DNA of 6,689 nucleotides from contig DRLX01000002.1 in the NCBI GenBank assembly GCA_011322715.1, forward strand, positions 1 through 6,689, written 5' to 3'. The position numbers and the translations under genes are program-made. The DNA comes from Desulfobulbaceae bacterium (GTDB lineage: Bacteria; Desulfobacterota; Desulfobulbia; Desulfobulbales; Desulfobulbaceae). Positions 1 to 6,352 of this stretch are shown here, in pieces. Below the pieces are notes generated by a model that had not been told where the DNA came from, ran no database searches, and worked only from the letters and a program-made list of their open reading frames with translations. The stretch's first letter is position 1, and each line of letters begins with the position of its first letter.

Positions 1-762
1 AAGCCGAATGAGGGTCTCCCCTTCCCTGCGCACCACAAGACGCTTAAACTCGGCCACGCTGTGCAGGTTGGTGTCGGCCGTCAGATTGACCTGGATAAGG
101 GCGCCCTTTGTCCGGCCCGGCGCAGAAAGAAAATTGTTGGCGGCCAGGGCCCTGCGCACCTGGACCGGGCTGATATTGAGGGCAGCCATTTTTACCGGAT
201 CAAGCCAGATACGCATGGCAAAGGTACGGCCGCCCAGGATATCGGCGCGTTGTACTCCTTCCAGAGCGGAGAGACGCGGCTGGACGACCCTGACCAGATA
301 ATCGGTAATCTCGTTCTGCTTGAGGACATCAGAGGTAAAACTGAGATAGGCGGAGGCAAACTTGGAATCAGCGGTCTCAATATTGATGATCGGTATTTCC
401 GACTCGGGCGGCAGGTCATTACGCACCTGATCAACCTTGGAACTGATTTCCGCCAATGCCTTGGTGGCATCGTAGTTGAGTTTCAAACGCACATCTATGG
501 TCGACAGCCCAAGTTTACTCTCCGACTGGATATAGTCTATGCCGTCGGCTGCAGCAATGGCCCGTTCAAGGGGAGTGGTCACAAAACCACGAACCAGGTC
601 GGCGCTTGCCCCGATATAAACCGTGCTGACGGTGATGGTAGCATTTTCACTGCGCGGATACTGTCGAATATTGAGTGACCTGATGGCCTGCAGTCCTGCA
701 ATGATTATGACGAAGCTGACCACAAGGGCCAACACGGGCCGATGGATAAAGAGATCCGTCAT
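1..762 (-). CDS. RND-family efflux pump inner-membrane subunit, N-terminal part (cut by window edge)
   Basis: Inner-membrane proton-driven exporter of the HAE1/AcrB-like RND superfamily, working in a trimer with the adaptor encoded just upstream and an outer-membrane channel not in the window. My own translation from ATG 762-760 is open for all 254 codons to position 1. The first residues, MTDLFIHRPVLALVVSFVII, are the classic cytoplasmic stub plus TM1 (about residues 10-28). They are followed by the typical porter-domain start with YIGASADLV and TTPLERAI. Later come VVQPRLSALEGVQ, a DILGGR segment and a stretch ending NNFLSAPG, all as expected for the PN1/PN2 subdomains of this family. Full-length members are about 1,020-1,050 residues, so about three quarters is missing. 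The start is supported by AGGA six bases upstream and by starting 19 bp after the adaptor stop. Substrate (drug, dye, lipid, solvent) cannot be told from this part. The family call is firm; the subfamily is not. Confidence 0.95.
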   Translation of the reverse strand, partial: MTDLFIHRPVLALVVSFVIIIAGLQAIRSLNIRQYPRSENATITVSTVYIGASADLVRGFVTTPLERAIAAADGIDYIQSESKLGLSTIDVRLKLNYDATKALAEISSKVDQVRNDLPPESEIPIINIETADSKFASAYLSFTSDVLKQNEITDYLVRVVQPRLSALEGVQRADILGGRTFAMRIWLDPVKMAALNISPVQVRRALAANNFLSAPGRTKGALIQVNLTADTNLHSVAEFKRLVVRREGETLIRL

Positions 763-768
763 CCGTCG

Positions 769-772
769 TCCT
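769..772 (-). promoter_or_regulatory. Ribosome binding site of the RND pump gene
   Basis: On the minus strand AGGA lies six bases upstream of the ATG at 762-760, inside the 19-bp gap after the adaptor stop codon. It decides the start of the pump gene and fits translation from a shared adaptor-pump transcript. Confidence 0.65.
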
Positions 773-781
773 GACGGATCA

Positions 782-1945
782 CTATTCATTTTTAACATCA
801 GGGTGCTGGGAAAATGGGGGAGCCAGGCTGTTATCGATGACAACCGCCTGACCGTTATGAAATTTGAACACGCCTGTGGTCACAACGGTTTGTCCTGCGT
901 TGAGGCCGGAAGTAACAGTGATAAAATCACCACGAGTCATCCCGGTCCTCACGACCTGTTGTCGAAGCACCAGTGATGATTTTTTCGTAACACCTTTCTT
1001 TTTTTCAGGACCCTTTTCTTCAACAACATAGACCGAGTCACCATAAGGTGCATACAGAATTGCGGTTGCCGGAAGGACGAGAACATCTTTCTTTTCAGGA
1101 AGTATCACCGCAACCCGGACAAACATTCCGGGGCGGAGAACAGTGTCCGGATTTGCCAGGGTGGCCCGGACCTTAATATTACGATTTATTGCATCAACAC
1201 CGGGATTGACGGCGGTAATTTTTCCGTTGAATATCTTGCCCGGCAGAGCATCCGTGCGCACCTGCACACTCATACCGACCGCAAGGTCGGCAAAATTCTG
1301 CTGGGGCAGAGAAAAATCCACATAGACCGGGTCAAGCTGCTGCAGCACAACAATAGCATCACCCTGAGCGAGCACCTGTCCAAGATTGACCCGGCGTATC
1401 CCCAATCGTCCTGAAAACGGCGCCTTGAGATTTTTTTTGTCTATAATTGCTTTAATCTCATCAACTTTTGCCACCGCCTCCAGGTATTGAGCGTCCGTTT
1501 TATCAAGCTCGGCTTTGGACATACTTTTTTTGCGCACAAGTTCCTTTGCACGCCTGCGGTTGATCCCGGCAAGGGTTACCGCCGTTTCTGCGGCACGGAG
1601 CCGGGCCTGTTCGGTAGAGGTATCAAGACGCAGCAAGAGATCTCCCTGCCGCACTTCTTGTCCGGACGAAAAGATAATTTCAACAATCTTGCCGGGTAGG
1701 TCGGGAGCAACAGTTACCCCCTGGACAGCGGTAAGAGATCCGACGGTCTTAAGCCTGCGCTGCCAGACTTCCCGGCGCACCTTGGCAACGGTAACGACCA
1801 CCGGAGGCTGTTTGGTCTGTTTTCCGACAGCTATCATTTTTTGTATCTGCAGGACCTTGATACCGGCTAGTACCCCGATGACCACCAGTAGACCGAGGAA
1901 AATAAGCAGAATGCGTTTTACTTTTGTCATAGATTTTTTTGTCAT
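782..1945 (-). CDS. RND efflux periplasmic adaptor (membrane fusion protein)
   Basis: Periplasmic adaptor that links the RND pump to an outer-membrane channel. With the start at 1945 it has 387 residues, usual for the family. An uncleaved-looking membrane anchor spans residues 12-34. There is no lipobox cysteine, so it is probably held by a transmembrane helix rather than by lipid. The first lipoyl half-motif is at about 77-109 (VAPDLPGKIVEI, then SGQEVRQGDLLLRLD). A short helical hairpin covers 110-172. The second lipoyl half is at 173-205 (LKAPFSGRLGIRRVNLGQ). The beta-barrel is at 206-283 (ending LRPGMFVRV) and the membrane-proximal domain at 284-371. The reading frame stays open upstream to an ATG at 2137, but the extra 64 residues do not resemble a signal or adaptor sequence. 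ATG 1945 (MTKKSM) or ATG 1930 (MTKVKR) is therefore preferred. Neither has a clear Shine-Dalgarno, so the exact start is uncertain. The stop is TAG at 784-782. Confidence 0.93.
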   Translation of the reverse strand: MTKKSMTKVKRILLIFLGLLVVIGVLAGIKVLQIQKMIAVGKQTKQPPVVVTVAKVRREVWQRRLKTVGSLTAVQGVTVAPDLPGKIVEIIFSSGQEVRQGDLLLRLDTSTEQARLRAAETAVTLAGINRRRAKELVRKKSMSKAELDKTDAQYLEAVAKVDEIKAIIDKKNLKAPFSGRLGIRRVNLGQVLAQGDAIVVLQQLDPVYVDFSLPQQNFADLAVGMSVQVRTDALPGKIFNGKITAVNPGVDAINRNIKVRATLANPDTVLRPGMFVRVAVILPEKKDVLVLPATAILYAPYGDSVYVVEEKGPEKKKGVTKKSSLVLRQQVVRTGMTRGDFITVTSGLNAGQTVVTTGVFKFHNGQAVVIDNSLAPPFSQHPDVKNE

Positions 1946-1969
1946 AAACAACAATGGCTGGACGACACA

Positions 1970-1998
1970 ATAATGGATAAAAAAGGTATATCGAGCAA
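1970..1998 (-). promoter_or_regulatory. Weak sigma70-like promoter candidate for the efflux operon
   Basis: On the minus strand TTGCTC (1998-1993) and CATTAT (1975-1970) are separated by 17 bp and lie about 25 bp before the preferred adaptor ATG. The boxes match the consensus at only 3/6 and 4/6 positions, so this is a tentative call. A promoter further upstream, beyond the palindrome at 2008-2024, is equally possible. Confidence 0.25.
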
Positions 1999-2007
1999 GA
2001 CTCTGTT

Positions 2008-2024
2008 TACCCGTAGAACGGGTA
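2008..2024. repeat. Perfect inverted repeat, operator-like (7-bp arms, 3-bp centre)
   Basis: TACCCGT-aga-ACGGGTA reads identically on both strands apart from the three central bases. It lies 63-79 bp upstream of the adaptor ATG and just upstream of the weak promoter candidate at 1970-1998. It could be a dimeric repressor or activator site for the efflux operon, or a small hairpin in a leader transcript. No T-tract follows on either strand, so it is not a terminator. Confidence 0.55.
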
Positions 2025-2115
2025 TAAAATGGTCTACTTGACAAAAATTCACTGGTACACCGAGATGTAACAAAAAAAATTCTTGTAGCACCAAGCATCA
2101 TGCGTGGCGCGACAT

Positions 2116-2128
2116 ATCGCCCGGCGAT
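2116..2128. repeat. Short perfect inverted repeat (6-bp arms, 1-bp centre)
   Basis: ATCGCC-c-GGCGAT forms a compact GC-rich dyad in the middle of the divergent region. It partly overlaps a looser dyad to its left (GCGA-cata-TCGC, 2109-2120). It may be a protein binding site. At this size chance occurrence cannot be ruled out. Confidence 0.35.
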
Positions 2129-2202
2129 CTCTGCCATTTTCGGACAAACCAGTAGGTTGGACTAATTTGTTAAACGTCACAGCCACAACCGGACAAGTGG
2201 AG

Positions 2203-2229
2203 ACTTCGACCATGAAAATAGGCCGAAGT
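2203..2229. repeat. Inverted repeat / hairpin with 9-base arms and 9-base loop
   Basis: ACTTCGACC (2203-2211) and GGCCGAAGT (2221-2229) are inverted repeats with one mismatch in nine positions and the loop atgaaaata. As plus-strand RNA this would be a stable stem-loop; as DNA it could be a dimer site. The loop contains the ATG of a possible six-codon leader ORF listed separately. It is not followed by a T-run, so it does not look like a terminator. Confidence 0.45.
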
Positions 2230-2232
2230 TAG
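2212..2232 (+). CDS. Possible six-codon leader ORF (MKIGRS), speculative
   Basis: ATG at 2212 is preceded by GTGGAG (2197-2202, nine bases before the start) and encodes MKIGRS before TAG at 2230-2232. Start and stop lie in the loop and right arm of the hairpin at 2203-2229, the kind of arrangement in which translation could open or close an RNA structure. No promoter for it was recognised upstream. Chance is a serious alternative for so short an ORF. Confidence 0.15.
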   Translation: MKIGRS

Positions 2233-2294
2233 AAGAGATACCGGCCACATGATCAAAAGTCAACGCCTTTCCAGGAGGCAGACCCACAGGGGTG

Positions 2295-2322
2295 TTGTAT
2301 TACAATGACCTTTGTGTATACT
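2295..2322 (+). promoter_or_regulatory. Secondary sigma70-like promoter candidate for the signalling operon
   Basis: TTGTAT (2295-2300) and TATACT (2317-2322) are 16 bp apart on the plus strand. The -10 box matches the consensus at 5/6 positions, the -35 box at only 3/6. A transcript from here would have a leader of about 120 bases before the kinase ATG. Confidence 0.35.
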
Positions 2323-2336
2323 CGCACAGTTCTTTT

Positions 2337-2365
2337 TTGATTTTCGGTACCAAGACCGCTATTAT
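2337..2365 (+). promoter_or_regulatory. Best sigma70-like promoter candidate for the kinase-cyclase operon
   Basis: TTGATT (2337-2342, 4/6 match) and TATTAT (2360-2365, 5/6 match) are separated by the ideal 17 bp. The predicted transcript start near 2372 gives a leader of about 80 bases to the kinase ATG at 2451. The dyad at 2364-2385 sits over the -10 edge and start point, a typical place for a repressor. Confidence 0.5.
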
Positions 2366-2385
2366 ACAAAATGTATATATTGTAT
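2364..2385. repeat. AT-rich dyad over the predicted transcript start
   Basis: ATACAA (2364-2369) and TTGTAT (2380-2385) are perfect 6-bp inverted repeats with a 10-bp AT-rich centre that is itself partly symmetric. Overlap with the -10 box of the 2337-2365 promoter suggests an operator. The base composition makes chance repeats more likely here. Confidence 0.35.
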
Positions 2386-2450
2386 GTACCTTTTTCATCA
2401 AGATACCTTTTTTCATTAAAAAACATAGGATCTCCATTTTTTTCAAAACC

Positions 2451-4799
2451 ATGCGGAATACCTCCACGCAGACGGAACAGCCATCCGATACATCTGCACA
2501 AATCGAGCGCAACCAATTTCGATTGCCCAGCATTACAAAAATGTCCGCATTCCTTCTGGTGGGCTGGACTCTGCTGCTTGGCCTTCTCCTCTTCTGGAAC
2601 CTGCGTACCCAGAAGGAAACAGCAATCCTGCTTGCTGAAAACAATGCCCGGGTGTCCTGGGAAAAAGATGTACTTTTTCGTTTATGGGCGGCACAACATG
2701 GCGGTGTTTATGTCCCAATAAGTCAAAGCACCCCGCCCAATCCCTACCTTGATGTGCCCAATCGTGATGTCACCATCAATGGCCGCCCCTATACCCTGGT
2801 CAACCCCGCCTACATGACCAGACAACTCTACGAGATGGCACAAAAAAAACTGGCCATCCAGGGCCATATCACCAGCCTAAAACCCATCCGGCCGCAAAAT
2901 CAGGCCGACCCATGGGAGCACAAGGCGCTCGTCAGTTTTGAACATGGAAACAAGGAATACAAGGAAGTTGTCCGTATCAACGGAAAACCGTACATGCGCC
3001 TGATGCGTCCGTTTATTACCAAAAAAGCCTGCCTCAGGTGCCATGCCAAACAGGGATACAAGGTCGGTGATATCCGGGGTGGCATCAGCATATCCGTCCC
3101 AATGGCAAATTACCTGGCACAGTATGCGACCAACGCAAAAAGACTCTGGATCGCATTTGCAAGCATCTGGCTTGCCGGCTGCGTTATCATCACGCTTATG
3201 GACCGACTCATTCAAGTCCAGATCAACAGGCTGCAACAGAGTAAACGACATGCGAGCTCTATCCTCAACAACCTTGACAGCGCCGGGCTGGCCCTCTATA
3301 TCGTGGACAACAATTATGTGATTCGGCATGCAAACAGCAGCATGCGAAAATGGTTCGGTCTTTCCACCGGTCAAATATGTTACCAGGCCTTACATGGAAA
3401 AAAAGGGCCATGTGACGACTGTTCCCTGGAACAGGTCGCCGTTCATGGACAAACCGTCCGTTATGATCTCCAGTACGGGGAAAAAACATTTAACATCATC
3501 GCCACTCCAATAACCCTGCAGGACGGTACGGTTGCCAAGATGGAAATTCGTACCGATATTACGAGGCAGAAACAATCCGAGGCCGACCTTCTTGCAGCCA
3601 AGGAAGAGGCTGAGGCCGCGACAAGGGCCAAATCCTCTTTTCTTGCCAATATGAGCCATGATATCAGGACCCCGCTCAATGGTATCATCGGTATGCTGCG
3701 TCTGACACTGGAAACAGACCTCTCCGAAAAGCAACGACAAAACCTGACCGCGGCAAAGACATCTGCTGATTTCCTTCTCGGTTTGCTCAACGATGTGCTC
3801 GATATTTCAAAAATTGATGCCAACCAGCTCGTACTCGAAGAACATCCCTTTCATTTTGCTGAATTAATTCATGATGTCGGCCTGATATTTTCCACTGCAA
3901 TTAAAGAAAAAAAGATCGATTTTCACCTGTGGGTTGCGGAAAATATTCCCAATGTTGTCATCGGTGATTCCCTCAGGATTCGCCAGATTCTCATCAATCT
4001 TCTGGGAAATGCCATCAAATTTACCGAACATGGAAGCATCAGTCTGCAGGCGAGGCAGGTTACCGAGGACAAGGGTACTGTCACAATAGAGGTAAAGGTT
4101 GAAGACACAGGTATTGGTATTGCCGCCGACAAGCTGGAGACCATCTTTGATTCCTTTTCCCAGGCAGACACCTCAACAACCAGGCAATATGGAGGAACAG
4201 GCCTTGGTCTTGCCATCTGCAAACGATTGGTCGAAATAATGAATGGAAAGATACAGGTCACCAGTACGGAAGGGCTGGGGAGCTGTTTTTCCTTCACTGT
4301 TCAACTAAAGACCGGGGCCCCGGAGCAGTTACAGAAAGAACCGGAAGCAATCGATCAGGTTCACGAGTCACAACGGCCTCTTTCTATTTTGCTGGTCGAA
4401 GATAACAGATTAAACCGGGATGTTGCCAGGATGACGCTGGAAAACAGCGGCCATCGGGTTCTGACTGCTGAAAACGGTATTGAAGCCCTGGAGGTTCTTG
4501 CCAAAAGCAAGGTGGACATTATTTTTCTTGATATCCAGATGCCGAAAATGGACGGCCTGACCGCAGCCCGGTATATACGTGATTGCGAGCAGGGTATGCT
4601 GCCGAAAGACTCGAACATTCAGGGCCTGCTTCAACAATTACACGACAGGCTGCATGGCTCCAGAACACCGATCATCGCCCTGACCGCCCATGCCATGCAT
4701 GAAGACCGGCAACGTTGTCTTGCCGCAGGCATGGACGAATACCTCACCAAACCGTTTCAACCCGACCAGGTTGAGGCCGTACTGGCACGATACCAATGA
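2451..4799 (+). CDS. Membrane hybrid histidine kinase with periplasmic haem-c (DUF3365/Tll0287-like) sensor and PAS domain
   Basis: A 782-residue sensor kinase predicted in the inner membrane. TM1 is at about 33-50 and TM2 at 232-250. Between them lies a periplasmic domain with HITSLKPIRP, then CLRCH (194-198) and KVGDIRGG. This is the DUF3365/Tll0287-like signature with a CxxCH site for covalent haem c; His198 would be one ligand. A cytoplasmic PAS domain (about 262-372) carries Cys310, Cys321 and Cys324 (CYQALHGKKGPCDDC). The HisKA domain has phospho-acceptor His403 in NMSHDIRTPLNG. HATPase_c has the N box (Asn520), DTGIGI (552-557) and GGTGLGLAI (581-589). The receiver has Glu650/Asp651, phospho-acceptor Asp694, Thr745 and Lys767, all intact. 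There is no Hpt or output domain. Start: ATG 2451 is chosen because the upstream frame to GTG 2292 is AT-rich and non-coding in look. However, 2451 lacks a good Shine-Dalgarno, while AGGAGG stands 13 bases before the GTG, so a longer form remains possible. Domain calls are firm; the signal sensed is inferred. Confidence 0.95.
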   Translation: MRNTSTQTEQPSDTSAQIERNQFRLPSITKMSAFLLVGWTLLLGLLLFWNLRTQKETAILLAENNARVSWEKDVLFRLWAAQHGGVYVPISQSTPPNPYLDVPNRDVTINGRPYTLVNPAYMTRQLYEMAQKKLAIQGHITSLKPIRPQNQADPWEHKALVSFEHGNKEYKEVVRINGKPYMRLMRPFITKKACLRCHAKQGYKVGDIRGGISISVPMANYLAQYATNAKRLWIAFASIWLAGCVIITLMDRLIQVQINRLQQSKRHASSILNNLDSAGLALYIVDNNYVIRHANSSMRKWFGLSTGQICYQALHGKKGPCDDCSLEQVAVHGQTVRYDLQYGEKTFNIIATPITLQDGTVAKMEIRTDITRQKQSEADLLAAKEEAEAATRAKSSFLANMSHDIRTPLNGIIGMLRLTLETDLSEKQRQNLTAAKTSADFLLGLLNDVLDISKIDANQLVLEEHPFHFAELIHDVGLIFSTAIKEKKIDFHLWVAENIPNVVIGDSLRIRQILINLLGNAIKFTEHGSISLQARQVTEDKGTVTIEVKVEDTGIGIAADKLETIFDSFSQADTSTTRQYGGTGLGLAICKRLVEIMNGKIQVTSTEGLGSCFSFTVQLKTGAPEQLQKEPEAIDQVHESQRPLSILLVEDNRLNRDVARMTLENSGHRVLTAENGIEALEVLAKSKVDIIFLDIQMPKMDGLTAARYIRDCEQGMLPKDSNIQGLLQQLHDRLHGSRTPIIALTAHAMHEDRQRCLAAGMDEYLTKPFQPDQVEAVLARYQ

Positions 4800-6352
4800 C
4801 AGATATTTCCTCAACAGGGCAATCAAACCTGAAACGGTACCTGTTTGCCACCATTCTTCCCATCATTTTTCTGTCGCTGTCACTGTCCGTGCTGCTCTAT
4901 GATCAGGTCAAGTTGTATACCTTCACAAAAACGGAAATTGAAGGTGTCCAGATGATAAGATCACTCTACCACGCCCTGATGGACCTGCAGAAAATACGGG
5001 GATACACTCAAATATCACAATACGGCCACCATAAAGAGATCAACAGGCATTTGGTTCTTCTCAAAAAACGGTTTCTCGACAGGTTTCAACAGAAAACATG
5101 GCGTTTGGAGACACAGGCCTTTCATCTCCAGTCCGAGGCCGAACATCTGGCAACAAAGGCCGGGCAACTCTTCAAACTCACACCTGCCGAGGCAAAAGAA
5201 CAGCATTTGTTCCGTCGTTACAGTGAGCTTATCACTGAAATTATCCAGTTCATGCAACTGGCGGCCGATCATTCCAACCTTATCCTTGATCCCGAGCTTG
5301 ATACCTATTACCTGATTGATGTCCTGGATGTACAGATCCCCTATCTGGCCGAGTCCATCGGTCGGGTGCGCGGTATCGGTAGCGGACTGTTGGCAAAACA
5401 ATCAATTTCCGACCGGGAAAGGGAGCTGCTGCATAATTATCAGGCCGCGATCAAGGCCAGGATAGAGAGTATCGAGAACGCCCAGAGTGTTATCCTCAAG
5501 ACCTCCAGTGATCTGAAACATTCACTGCACCTGCTGCCGGAGACACTTGATTCCGTTATCACCCCCCTTTTCAATGAATGTCTCTTGATCGAGGACAAAA
5601 ACAGCTGCCCGCAAATGAGTCCGGAGCAGTTTTTCCAACTGGCGACGACCGCCATTGATCTTCTTGCAACCCCTTATCAGACCGGCATAGTGCTGCTGAC
5701 CTCCAAACTGAAAACGCGGCAGGCCATGCACCTGTGGCAAGGCGCCTTGATGTTTATCGGCATGACCATCGCCATAGCGCTGTTACTCTATTTTAACCGT
5801 TCCTTTTACCTCTATGACCAAAAACTGCATAAGGCGATGGAGCAGTTATCATTGACCGACCAACTCACCGGACTGTACAACCGCCGACATTTTTATGCCA
5901 TATTTCCCAGGGAATTACACAAGAGTATCAGGCACGGCGAACCACTCTATCTCGGCCTGCTGGATGTGGATAACTTCAAACGCTATAATGACTCATACGG
6001 TCATCCGGAGGGTGACCTGGCATTACAAAAAATGGCCATGGCCATGCAGGAGGTCCTGCAGCGGGCCGGAGATTACTGCTTCCGCATCGGTGGTGAAGAA
6101 TTCTGTTTTCTGTTCAATGCCAAAGATAACGACAAGGCGCAACAGGTAGCTGATCGGCTCCGAATCGCAGTGGAGGAACTGGCCATTCCCCACCAGGGAA
6201 ATTCTCCCCATGGGGTGTTGACCATTTCCATCGGCTTGATTCAAGTCCCGCCTGATCCGCACTGTATCCTGGAACAGGTCATGTCAAAGGTTGATCAGGC
6301 CCTGTATATGGCCAAAAAAAGAGGACGAAACCAATGTGTTTTTCTGGACTGA
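4796..6352 (+). CDS. Membrane diguanylate cyclase (GGDEF) with helical periplasmic sensor
   Basis: A 518-residue enzyme predicted to join two GTP into cyclic di-GMP at the inner membrane. TM1 is at about 15-35 and TM2 at 315-334. The roughly 280 residues between them should be periplasmic and mainly helical. They show LQKIRGYTQ (about 64-72), reminiscent of nitrate/nitrite-sensing (NIT)-type modules, and DPELDTYY (165-172), a pattern I associate with chemoreceptor-like four-helix sensors; this subfamily call is tentative. The GGDEF domain covers about 350-515. It has LTDQLTGLYNRR, metal-site Asp390 and Asp392 region (LLDVDNFK), the active signature GGEEF at 432-436, and RAGD (423-426) five residues before it, the inhibitory RxxD I-site. 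Both catalysis and product inhibition should therefore be intact. No EAL, HAMP or receiver domain is present. The ATG overlaps the kinase stop as ATGA with no good Shine-Dalgarno, pointing to translational coupling and co-regulation. Confidence 0.95.
   Translation: MTDISSTGQSNLKRYLFATILPIIFLSLSLSVLLYDQVKLYTFTKTEIEGVQMIRSLYHALMDLQKIRGYTQISQYGHHKEINRHLVLLKKRFLDRFQQKTWRLETQAFHLQSEAEHLATKAGQLFKLTPAEAKEQHLFRRYSELITEIIQFMQLAADHSNLILDPELDTYYLIDVLDVQIPYLAESIGRVRGIGSGLLAKQSISDRERELLHNYQAAIKARIESIENAQSVILKTSSDLKHSLHLLPETLDSVITPLFNECLLIEDKNSCPQMSPEQFFQLATTAIDLLATPYQTGIVLLTSKLKTRQAMHLWQGALMFIGMTIAIALLLYFNRSFYLYDQKLHKAMEQLSLTDQLTGLYNRRHFYAIFPRELHKSIRHGEPLYLGLLDVDNFKRYNDSYGHPEGDLALQKMAMAMQEVLQRAGDYCFRIGGEEFCFLFNAKDNDKAQQVADRLRIAVEELAIPHQGNSPHGVLTISIGLIQVPPDPHCILEQVMSKVDQALYMAKKRGRNQCVFLD
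6321..6325 (+). promoter_or_regulatory. Ribosome binding site of the beta-helix gene, inside the cyclase gene
   Basis: GAGGA (6321-6325) lies eight bases before ATG 6334. It is a strong, well-spaced Shine-Dalgarno inside the last codons of the cyclase gene, and it decides 6334 as the start rather than the in-frame ATG at 6433. Confidence 0.7.

Larger units (their letters stand above)
1946..2450. other. Divergent intergenic region between efflux operon and signalling operon
   Basis: About 505 bp with no convincing protein gene of normal size. It must hold the promoters of both divergent operons. I see several short inverted repeats, a good plus-strand promoter candidate and weaker ones, all listed separately. 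The right third (about 2330-2450) is markedly AT-rich with T-runs, unlike the flanking coding DNA. Both neighbouring reading frames happen to extend into it (minus to 2137, plus to a GTG at 2292), but these extensions look non-coding in composition. Confidence 0.7.

Noticed and set aside
61..678. Long plus-strand open frame (205 codons) opposite the RND pump gene
   Set aside because: It lies wholly antisense to a clearly conserved RND reading frame and its translation shows no recognisable domain, so it is most likely a by-product of codon bias on the other strand.
2038..2066. Perfect TTGACA on the plus strand as a promoter -35 box
   Set aside because: At 16-18 bp spacing there is no acceptable -10 box (the region reads ccgagatg), so the hexamer alone is not enough.
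2101..2120. Sigma54-like TGGC...GC pattern
   Set aside because: The GG and GC elements do not have the required spacing and the TTGC part is missing.
1946..2137. Upstream extension of the adaptor reading frame to ATG 2137
   Set aside because: The extra 64 residues show no signal peptide or adaptor similarity. The family-typical membrane anchor starts right after ATG 1945/1930, and the extension covers the palindromes of the control region.
2877..3374. Minus-strand open frame of 165 codons inside the kinase gene
   Set aside because: It is a shadow of the strongly supported kinase frame, with no domain of its own.
5015..5401. Minus-strand open frame of 128 codons inside the cyclase gene
   Set aside because: It is antisense to the conserved sensor region of the cyclase and has no recognisable motif or plausible ribosome binding site.
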